This document shows, piece after piece, positions 50,664 through 60,000 of a stretch of 60,000 nt of DNA; within the stretch, counting starts at the first letter, position 1; each line of letters begins with the position of its first letter. Location of the stretch: NCBI GenBank assembly GCA_914767715.1, contig OU612070.1, forward strand, positions 9,877,501-9,937,500, given 5' to 3'. The notes beneath the pieces were generated by a model, which saw only the letters and a list, made by a program, of their open reading frames with translations, did no database searches and had not been told where the DNA came from. The position numbers and the translations under genes are program-made. The stretch is from Membranipora membranacea. Lineage: Eukaryota > Bryozoa > Gymnolaemata > Cheilostomatida > Membraniporidae.

Positions 50664-52070
50664 CGGTCCATTCCTCAAAAAGTTTTCATAGTTCTTTTAC
50701 AACGCACAAAACAACAAGGGGTCAAAAAGTTGTATGGTTTGAAATGAATACAATTTTTAAACCATCTCTTCTATTTTTCTTGTATCCTCTTTTCAGCCAC
50801 CATTCATATAACGTCCTGCTTATCTCCCCTGCAGACATGCCAACTCCACTGAAATTGTCGTCTTCTCATGCTTACTGCTATCCTCTCTATCTTGGCGGCT
50901 TTTCATTTACTTTTTTTTCTCTCACAAAGTCTTCCCACTTTAAATTGTAAATGTGTCTGTTGCCATGTGCCAACTCAGTTGCGCTATAATTCTATCTTCT
51001 TGTCTCTGTAACAATGGCCAAAACAGTACCTTGATGTTGGTGAGAAGATCTCTCCATCTTTTCCAAGCCTTATTGCAATTTCTCTTCCACACCCTCCATC
51101 CTGATCTATTGTTGTTTCCGGGTATTTTAACTACACCTATAGGATTACTAGTCATTTTAATAGCGGCAGAGACTCAAGTGTTTCAGTCCATACCTATCTC
51201 ATTCATCAGCACAATGGTTTCAACAACTACTTATTTTGCAGTATATCGTTTCTCCAAAAAAGAAGCCTGCAGGAAGTAGTGATATTGACAGTTGAAACCT
51301 GCATATGAGGAAATAGAAGTGCCGGCAAAAAGTGGCTATATTCGAGGGAGGCTGTTTCCATGATTGCAGATTGACACTAGCAGTAGTAGTACCAGCCATT
51401 AAGGGAGGTCCTGCCCCATATATACATCTACCTCATATAATTACAGAAATAACTACTTGGCCCTCATTAAAATCTTGCTCTGATTTTTTAAGATCCTGTA
51501 TCATTTGATGGATTGGTTTAGTACCTGACAATGCCTGGCAAGCAGGCTGAGTTAAGATGTCTGATGTCTGAAAACAATTAATAAAAAGAATGTTTATAAA
51601 TTGTATTAAATTGTCAGCTTCACGACCTGTTTTGAGCGACTATATTATTCGTTATTTGTTATGTAAAACATTCGACCAGGATGTTGTTGTCTGCCAAGCT
51701 AAAAAGTGTTCTATAGTAATTTGTTAATAATACCGGGATTTGAAGATATTGGTTTTTTTTACGATAGAAGAACACCGAGTAACACCATGTCAAGGTTATT
51801 TTTAGTCATCAGTCCTTGTGCCACTTTCTTGAATACAGAAAGTTGATGGTTGCTTGACAGTTTCTTCTTTTCAACACCATCTTGTAACAGGCGATCAAGG
51901 ATTTGTATCTTGAGAGTGAATCACTTTGTGCCAGGAACACTATATTTGTCATTATTGGCTACATACTCGATTCACTTTGACATCTGGCATCCATCCACTC
52001 GGTAGAAATAACATGGAAGACCTACGTGTTCACAGGCTTCAGTGACCTTATAACAATAGTTATTAGCTGG

Positions 52071-52080
52071 TATATAAAAG
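52071..52080 (+). promoter_or_regulatory. TATA box, peroxidase gene 3
   Basis: TATATAAAAG followed by GGCGCGG is a strong TATA box, 117 bp before the ATG at 52188. Transcription should begin near 52100, leaving a short 5'UTR similar to that of gene 2. A strong TATA box suggests tissue-specific or inducible expression. Confidence 0.75.
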
Positions 52081-52187
52081 GGCGCGGTTTTCTGGGAACA
52101 CATCATTAAGCGCTCTTAGCCTGAATTAAGAACAGCTAAGATCTGGAACTGGTATCAAGGATAAATCAGACTACAGTCAGCACAAGC

Positions 52188-55100
52188 ATGAGGTAAACTT
52201 GTTTGGTTATATTATTATCTCCTCTAATATAACTGTTTGAAAATGGAAATCATTTTTGAAGCTAGATAAAGGTTAATTTTTGCACAAACGTAGCCACCTT
52301 TGTCATTGGGTTTTCAGTAACTAACAGATTTAATATCTATCTACCTTACATATTATGGCATGCCAACTAAACTGGCAACTGGTGTTGTAGATAATTTCAG
52401 CCATTCACTGTGATTACTAGGTTTTTTGTTAATTTCCAACGAATTAATTTTCTGGAGGTTTTTAGGGACCTAATGTGTACATTGAGAAGTTTCAATGATC
52501 ACTCGAACCAACTTTATACATTTATTTGTTTTAGATTTCTGCTGGCAGTGACTACGCTGGTCTGTCTTGTGAATGTCAACGGACAGAGCAACCCATTCTT
52601 CAACCTAGATGATCTGAATTTAAATTTTGATTTCTCGAATTTTGGTACACCGGCAGCAAGGACTCCTGTTCTGACTAAACCAGCCGCAGGAGATAAGGAA
52701 CTCACCAGCGCTCATCTTGATGGCATCACCACACAGTTTGCTAACATGTTCAATGACCAGGTTAGATACTTACTTAGTTTCTAGAAAAGGAAAGTATTAG
52801 GCACTGTTCCCAATTTTGAACAGGTTTTAATGGGGAAGTTTATGCTTAGCCATAATTTATTCAGGTTCGTTACAATACGTGACCACCCATCATGTGTGAA
52901 AATTTGTGCTAGCTAACACATTAATTTTAATATCAGCTCGCAAAATAATATCATTTTTGTTAGTTTTTTATTTGTATATCATCTATAGATATTAATATAT
53001 TTATTAATAAATTTACCACATTTTTTCCAGCCTGATAAACTTCCACCCTATGTGCAGATGTTATTCCATCTTTGCGTTGGTAAAGCTGGATGTGATGGAT
53101 GTCTGGATACAACACAGAAAGATAATTTAAGTAAGTTTAGAGTCGCATAACTCAACTGCCTGAGCAATAATTCCATGTGTAATTAGCAGATGGAAGTCCC
53201 AGAGGAGCTGATTCTGACATGGATTATTCAAATAAATAGTGTTTTCAGGCCACTGTATTTAGCTTTCTAGGGGAGGCAGTGCCTCCCTGTGCCCCCTAGA
53301 ACTACGGGCCTGAATATATGTTATGATTACCTCTATATTCAGTTTACTGGCTAGCTGTAGAAGCAGAAGTTTAATTGCTATCTAGTTATTCTTGATCAAT
53401 TTTATAGGCAGCAAAACATTATCTTGTTAGATTGTAAACTTGGGTCAAAGTTCATATTGATTTCCAAATATTTTTAGCGAGTTTTTGACTCAAACAAACC
53501 AATCTTCAATAACAGAGCAAGTAAATGAGTATCCACAATATCTTGGAAAGCATAGAGGGATAACATTTTGTAGCTTTTCCTGAGAATAACTTGATCTGAA
53601 ATGAACTATAGATGCCTCATTTATGGTGCTCGTTGTAGGACTGAAGACTAACTATGCTGAGCTCAGGAGACTGTGGAATACATGGAAGAGTGTTATCTCG
53701 CTCGCTGACTTTGGTGTACTCGCTGGATACGCTGCCGTTAAAGTTGGGGTGTCAAGGGATAGCTGTAACGGCAGACAGTGTTCAATTGCACTTGATTTCA
53801 CCGCTGGTAGAAAAACATGCTCCAACCCGAACAAACCTCCCAAGACAACTTTCCCTCACGGTGAAGACCCAGACAGTCCAATTGACTTTGTAAAGAAGCC
53901 GTTTGGCCTGTCAAATCGTGAGACAGTGGCCTTGCTCGGCTGTCACTCAGTTGGTAATGCACACAGTGATGTATCAGGATTCTTGGGAGACTGGGATCTC
54001 TCCCCTAACGTACTAAATAACGGATACTTTGAGGCCCTTGATCAGGTCACTAACTGGGATCAAAGCATCAGATCAGGTGGTGGAAAGTAAGATATTAATA
54101 TATATGTTTTATATTATTTTATTCATTTATATATTCTTTATCATAAGATTTAATGTTTACAACCAAATTAACATCAAATATCAGGGGAGGAGAGGTGCCT
54201 GATTGTGTCTGGGAATCTCAGAGCTTGCTAAGAGTGACAAAATTTTACAAGCCTAGAATTATATAGACAAAAGAATTGGAAACTGTATGTATGAATGAAA
54301 ATATTACAAAGAGGAAGCTTACACCCAACAGTTGGTATAAAGTCTGTATTTGAAGATATTAAGACCTCATAAGAATATTCAAAGTGTTGCCATATAGATG
54401 CTACTATTTCATTTGCCTATAGTTGATTAACTTATTTTCTTATTGCTTTGTAGATTCATGCAATGGAATGGTAAATCAGCAGATGGGACTTCTCTAACTA
54501 TGCTACATTCGGATATGGTACTGAAACGCCAAATTAAAGTTGATAGTAAAACCAAAGTGGCAACCTGCAGCAATGGCAAAGGCAGTAAAACCAAACTAAA
54601 GGCTACATCTTGTCCATTGCAGAATGCTAATGGATTTGCAGGGCATGTAAGTGATTTTTTTGATTACTTTATACACTTATTTCACTGCCCTAATTACCCG
54701 GGTGACTTGTGTGTGGTAGTGATACTATACTCTGCCGCTGTTGCGGACTATTCATATTTAAAGAGGCAGGGAGGATCTGTGCATCATTCAATTCAGTTCG
54801 TTTTCGAGCCACTGCTTTTATATTGGTAATCCATCGACGTATTGGCGAACAACTCCGAATTTCGATCAAACCAGAATAATTATAGCTCTCTATCAAAACA
54901 GATCTCCTCCATAAAATTAACTTGATAGTGTAAAATTTTTGTTACAGTGTTTATTCATTACAATTATTCATATATGCACTATATCTGTGAGGAGGAGCTA
55001 TAAACAGATATTCAAAAAAAGGCCTTTTGCGACACCTCTGCCTGATCGGAACCCAGTCATATTTCAGCACATTCTGAGTAGAATGGACATACTAGTCCAA

Positions 55101-55259
55101 ACTCAATACTTACCAATGTCTCATTATTTATTTCAGGTCAAGACATTTGCGAATAACAACCAACTTTTCATACAGACGCTGGCTACAGCTGTTGTCAAGA
55201 TGACGAATACTGCCAGCTTTGATAATAAGAAGAAGAAAACCTTTACTGATGGGGGCTAA
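52188..55259 (+). CDS. secreted haem peroxidase-like protein (plant-type superfamily; 6 exons, 364 aa)
   Basis: Exons are 52188-52192, 52535-52760, 53031-53130, 53639-54086, 54454-54646 and 55137-55259. The 5-nt first coding exon ATGAG joins exon 2 to give the signal peptide MRFLLAVTTLVCLVNVNG. A short acidic spacer with FFNLDDLNL follows, then the peroxidase domain from about residue 76. It has FHLCVGKAGCDGC with distal His90, proximal His213 in ALLGCHSVG, Trp229 in GFLGDWD and Asp280 in LHSDMVLKR. The distal Arg is replaced by Gln86. It is the closest relative of the gene at 41255, sharing long blocks such as SLADFGVLAGYAA and PFGL(T/S)NRETVAL. The intron that gene 2 and gene 1 carry just before the proximal His is absent here, and the preceding residue is Cys. 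Confidence 0.91.
53200..53316 (+). repeat. short GC-rich hairpin repeat family, copy C
   Basis: Contains GGAGCTGATTCTGACATGGA, CAGGCCACTGTATTTAGC, TTTCTAGGGGAGGCAGTGCC and CCCCTAGAACTACGGGCCTG. It is inverted relative to 41811-41921 and in a different intron (intron 3 of gene 3), so the two insertions are independent. Confidence 0.75.
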
Positions 55260-55321
55260 AAATATTATGTATTTAATTGACATTCGATTGCTTTTAACTA
55301 CAATCATATGGGTTTCTGTGA

Positions 55322-55327
55322 AATAAA
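55322..55327 (+). promoter_or_regulatory. polyadenylation signal, peroxidase gene 3
   Basis: AATAAA lies 63 bp after the stop at 55257-55259. Confidence 0.65.
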
Positions 55328-55447
55328 CTTCTGAATACTGATGCTTTTCGGTGACTTGGTTCACTGGTTTGAGTGTTCTACCTTCTTGAAATAAATCCAT
55401 CACTACTTATACATGGTATACACTCTGATATATTTTATGGATGAGGG

Positions 55448-55850
55448 GTACATATCCGACCTTGAACAAGTGTATGGCTATTCGTGTATTTCTCATCTTT
55501 GATTGGTCCACAAGTTCAGAATCTAGAATAGCTGAAGCTTTCTAACTTTTGTCAAGCAACTTGAGTTTATGAAGGTTGTTACTTGGACGTCAATCAACGC
55601 ATAAACATAGAAGCTGCTAGATTTTAAGCTTTATAATGAGATCCTGACACAAAGCTTTATACTGATGGCATATCTCCGCTAATTGCCACGCTATGTTGGT
55701 TAAAATGTTGGTTGAAATCCCAATGGTTAGTCACTCTCCACATCGTGGTGGCGAAATAATGTGGAGACTGCAATGTCTGCACCAATTTGCTCTCAGTTTG
55801 TATTTTACCACAGATCCATAAATTCATATCAATGGGTATAAAGATTTAAA
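55448..55850 (+). repeat. 3'-flank block shared with peroxidase gene 1, copy 2
   Basis: Partner of 39755-40040, with the same ordered landmarks and some insertions. It begins about 190 bp after the gene 3 stop. No equivalent was noticed behind gene 2. Confidence 0.6.
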
Positions 55851-55988
55851 AAGATTTTATATCCAATTAGGCCTGCTGTTGTTCTTTACTATTTATTTGT
55901 CCATTAAAATATCTGTCACTGACCCTCATATCAGATCATTCATTGTGAGAATGTCTTGCAAAAAGACCAATTGGTTTAATTCACCTGC

Positions 55989-56140
55989 GAATTTAATAGA
56001 ACAAGTTTGTTCCCTCTGTGGTGCTGGAGGGATAATGCAAATGTCGGATATCGGTATCAAAGCACGGTGCCTCGATACGAGAATTTTGCAATATGACTCC
56101 GCATCCACAGAGGGAACAAACTTGTTCTACAAATTTAATG
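55989..56140. repeat. 152-bp foldback element
   Basis: The outer arms are near-perfect (TAGAACAAGTTTGTTCCC and CTCTGTGG against their reverse complement at 56105-56131). The inner part is also largely self-complementary around GGTATC.AAGCACGGTGCCTCGATAC. It would fold into one long hairpin. Confidence 0.85.
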
Positions 56141-56215
56141 CTATTAGAAAGGGCACCCGACCATCATTGTTCAGGGCAATTTCAAAACCCCCTTCATATG
56201 ACCATTTTTTACAGA

Positions 56216-56302
56216 ATCCACAATCATGACCAGAACTTGCAATTTGCTATGGCCATGAGCAAGCCATATCGAATAGCAAGTTTTGGTCATGATGTGGAAT
56301 AA
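56216..56302. repeat. 87-bp foldback element
   Basis: Left arm TCCACAATCATGACCAGAAC and following (56218-56254) pairs imperfectly with the right arm (56266-56300), whose reverse complement begins TTCCACATCATGACCAAAAC. It lies about 75 bp from the 55989-56140 foldback but does not share its sequence. Confidence 0.8.
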
Positions 56303-57256
56303 TAAGCGGTGATTTTTGCTACCAGATCGAAATGCTCCGCAAGATGTTTACTGACCATTTTATAATGCTGTATTAGGGAGAGTGAAAAATGCGCTTGTAC
56401 TGGATGTCATTTTGGTAGATGTATTTTTGAGACAGCATGACTTCTGATTCAATCTGGCATGTAAACGAAATGACTGTCAATAATGATTGAGGTGAACCAT
56501 TAATAAACACAGTTATAACAAAGTCATCCTGTAGATGTCACAGCCGCTGTAAGTCCTCTTTTTTCGAAGTTGAGATTCAAGCAGATTAAGTGCTCAGCCG
56601 CCTGCGAATGCGTTTTTGTGGCAATGCATTCATTTGTATGAGTAATTGATAATGTAATGTCACACATGCATACTGCATCCACCTTAGCTCTTTGACAGCA
56701 CAAACCAAATTGACAAATTAGCCAAAATGCTTCACTAAGAGTTGTGCTGTCATGAAAGAAAAGAGCATAACTCAAATTATTGATAACACTGAGGAGTCAT
56801 CCGCTCTGAGAACACTGATCATCAAGTTTCATTGGTTATTCAGCCTTACATCCTGGTCACGTAAAGATTAAGAGAGAGTGCGTGTGGTATTGGTTTCAGA
56901 TTCAAACTCGTGCTCTGGACTCCATTAACCATTGGACCAAAGATTCTCTCCGTCTCGGATTAGAAGCTGTCTTTCTAGCTTTAGTGTGAAGTTGTGCTGC
57001 TCACAAGAAGTTTTTGATGGTGTCATGGAATATATAGATAATGGAATAAGTGAGTGAACTTGGAAGGAACAACATAACATAACATAAATTGTAGAGAATT
57101 TCAACACAAATATTAACTTTACCTAAAGTAATTACACAATTTTACTATTCAGAACCACAAGTATGTGTAAATAATGAAACTTGGTATCAATAGCTGGTGG
57201 TCAGTGAATCATAGATGTTTTGATGATAATAAAAATAAATAATAAAGGTAATAGAT

Positions 57257-60000
57257 AGATAATAAAGGACCGGAACGGTACTTAGTAAAAGAAAACCATT
57301 TATCTACGTCATAACTGTAACTCTAAAATGCATCACGGCCGCCACAACCCGCACTTCGGGTTTGGAGCTCCTTGATTTCTGGGTCTGCCAACTTGTCATG
57401 TTTGCTCCAGCTTATAGTGAACATACATACTTTACCAAATCTAGTATGGGTGTCTACACAAGGAGAGCAATCACTAATCTAGACCAAAATTTGTTCCTTT
57501 TCCTGCATTTGAAGTTGCTCTTTCTCCCAAATCATGCCACTGCAGCGTGAACAGTGGAAGGGGGCAGCTAGTATGCAGGCAAACTGGGTCAAACTTGTTC
57601 TAGTATAACCATCCAGATGAGGCAGCTAACCAATTTTATGTCATGTCATGAAACAACATGATTGGGGTTAGTACTATCATGGAAACCATCAAAGGTAATC
57701 AGAGGTTTTGCAACACCTCTTCTTCTACTGAGCAAAAAATGATTAGCAATAGCATGAAATACACATGTACTAATCATAATATTTCCAACCATATAACAGT
57801 GAAAAGAATGGAAAGGAATGCCAACAGCATTTTCGTCAATTCTGATAATCACGGAACTAGTATCTACTAAAAAAGTGGCAAGGCCCCTCATCTAAACGGT
57901 TCGATGATCAGGTCGAATCTCATATAAAATTGAGGGTATGTAAAAGAGGTTAAAGACAACCAATTTTTTTTAGAAGAAGAAAGATCAAGGACAGGAACAG
58001 TTTGGCTACAATTTTCACCGAACATAGTCCATTTTTTCAGTTTATTTCATAGGTTTATTTTCCAGCAGGTTTACAGACGTTGTACCACCGGAGCTTTTGC
58101 GTGGATGTCCTCATTGTGTAAAGGTAATATTGTGTCTTTATTATTCTTGGGCCTAAAATAATAAAATTCTCTTAAAAACAAGTTAATCCGGTATTATTGC
58201 TGAATCATAGCCTCATGCTAAATCATTTCCCTTCAATAAAAAAGTGTTTGTCTGCTCTTTATTACTCTCTATAGACAGGGGTGCCACAAGGTGCAAATTA
58301 CAGCACCCACTTTGTTCATCATTTATGTTGTTAATCCGTTGTGCATTATTTTTTTTTATTTCAGTAAAATATCAGAGCTTTGCTATCATGTCTATAACTC
58401 TAAGATCCAACCTGACACCTCCCAATGAAAGGTCAGAGACTAATTGTATCCTTATAAACAGTAGTTTTATTCTACATTGTCGAGAGAGAACAATTTGAAC
58501 AATTATAATTGTATTACTCACATTTAATTTACCATTTCAAAAAAATACTATATTTTCAATATATTAGCTGAGCAAAAAAGCATTCAAATCTGGTCAACCA
58601 TTGATCTCAGCTAATGGATTATTATGTCAACCAAACCAATTTCAGTTTTGTTTAATTTCAACGTTTAATTTTTGACATACACATATTTATTTTTATAAAT
58701 AGACAACTTTTCCTTAATTATCGTGACAAAGTCTGTGGCATGAATAAATCATGTACCACGATTTGGAGCAAATATAGCTGTTTTGCAATGGGAAATTAGC
58801 ATCTATTATTGTTTTCGATTACAGGGTCATACATTGTGGTACAAAGTTTTTTATTACATTTCAGGGGAACATCATGCCCTGGCACGGAGCTCAACACTTT
58901 GTTTTATATGCCACCGCCAATAAGAGTTCTTGTACTATTATAGCTGTAATTGTTGGGCAACTGTTGTAACCACATTTTATTGAACGGTAGGGTATGTTTC
59001 AGCCAATAAAAGTATTCAGAGGAGAACAATCCGCCTTTTTGCACCTGCTTGACGTAGCTGAAATTACTCATCATCTTTATTTTATATTACGTAAAGTCAC
59101 CGGCAAACTGGATAAACTGATCCCCGAGTAAATTATATTACCTGCGAAAAACCAATGGAGTAGTGAACTGAAACCAAGGAGTTTAGTTCATTGAATGAAG
59201 GATCCATACCCACCTATTGGCTCTTAACTATAATCAGGGAAATTTCTTCCTGCTATAACTGTCTCAAATATGGCGGCACTTTAAAGAAAGTATCATCGTT
59301 CCTTTTTGTATCATATTATGCAGTATTCTTCAAAACTTTAATTTGGTGTTTCTATCACAGCCTCATGCTTTGAATATGAATATCCTAGTATAGCCTTTAA
59401 CGCGGCTAAAAAAACAAAAAAAGTAGTCGTGTGTCGAATGCTAATCCCAGTATACTATTGCTTGAGGAGCATAGTTCCAGTTGCTGGCTGCCTGCTCACA
59501 CAAGGTGGCAGTCGGGAGCCACCCTTAGAAGCATAACAGAAAAGTACGGTCAGCTCATATATCAGTTTTTGTTAAATCAAGATTAATTCATTTTCTCCCT
59601 TTCTACATGTGGAGCCACCAGCGATTTGAAGAGAAGGGGCAACTCCTAAAGCAGGCAAATCGGACCATACCTTTTCTTTATAACTATTTATAACTGTATA
59701 TACATCATCCAGGTTTCTGGTTGATGCACACAGTAAGGTTTCAATGTTCCTCAAAATATTTTAAGATACACAGGGAAACTGATATCATTAAGTTGACACT
59801 TATGTGCCAAATATGGTTGTGCTGTACTGTGCCAGCAGCTGAGTGACAAAATAGCTCATGGAAGTCCTTGAAGATTGCGAGTTTCCTTATGTCATCAAAG
59901 AAAATCACTTCATCATCATTAATTTTCAGTGTGCTGTCGAATTGTTTTAAAAAATTGTGAAATGTATGAACTTTTTTAATCATGTTTCCGGTTTTTGTGC
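57257..60000 (+). repeat. 2.7-kb direct repeat, copy 2 (continues past window)
   Basis: Partner of 47964-50663. Relative to copy 1 it has a ~25-bp insertion near 57331-57356 and a ~20-bp insertion near 58730 (AAGTCTGTGGCATGAATAAA region). It still aligns at the last base, so the true right end lies outside. No recognised protein. Confidence 0.85.

Larger units (their letters stand above)
45543..52187. other. intergenic between peroxidase genes 2 and 3
   Basis: Contains the 3'UTR of gene 2, two short tandem repeats, one copy of a 2.7-kb duplicated block (47964-50663) and the promoter and 5'UTR of gene 3 from 52071. Open frames here are short, with no recognised family. Confidence 0.6.
55260..57256. 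other. gene-free 3' flank of peroxidase gene 3
   Basis: Holds the polyadenylation signal of gene 3, a block related to the 3' flank of peroxidase gene 1 and two adjacent foldbacks. No other gene was recognised. Confidence 0.6.

Overview
The window is eukaryotic and metazoan. It has AT-rich intergenic DNA, GT-AG introns of up to about 3.9 kb, dispersed repeats and five spliced protein-coding genes. An animal is indicated by a TMEM232 orthologue and by secreted plant-type peroxidases of the kind sometimes annotated 'putative ascorbate peroxidase' in invertebrates. I infer a marine spiralian (mollusc, brachiopod or annelid-like), with low confidence. No bacterial, organellar or viral gene was recognised.

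Layout. 1-8370 has no gene I can support. It holds two copies of a repeat with a U2-snRNA-like head, an AAAAT microsatellite, a foldback element and two local duplications. 8371-12633 (-) is a nine-exon D-amino-acid/D-aspartate oxidase gene of 337 aa ending in the peroxisomal signal SKL. 13205-24050 (+) is TMEM232, with 15 exons plus one optional 12-nt micro-exon and 756 or 760 aa. It is divergently arranged with the oxidase across 571 bp that carry a candidate RFX X-box and a YY1-like site. 24051-26756 holds nothing I can support.

26757-55259 (+) is a tandem array of three secreted haem peroxidases of the plant/fungal/bacterial superfamily. The first (26757-39119, 814 aa) fuses a signal peptide, 21-residue Pro-rich repeats, a Pro/Ala/Val segment and a Thr-rich mucin-like segment to the peroxidase domain. 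The second (41255-45542, 395 aa) and third (52188-55259, 364 aa) are compact paralogues with homologous promoters and first coding exons of only 5 nt. All three keep the distal His, proximal His, proximal Trp and proximal Asp. All three replace the distal catalytic Arg, with Glu, Gln and Gln. All exon phases were joined by hand, and each model gives an open frame from ATG to stop.

55260-60000 is gene-free. It contains two large foldbacks and a roughly 2.7-kb block that is also present at 47964-50663, one copy lying behind each of the last two peroxidase genes.

The strongest candidate for something undescribed is the peroxidase cluster: a mucin-peroxidase fusion plus two duplicates, all with a remodelled distal haem pocket. 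Next are the U2-headed repeat family, one copy of which sits about 29 nt from an oxidase splice donor, and the X-box in the TMEM232 promoter.
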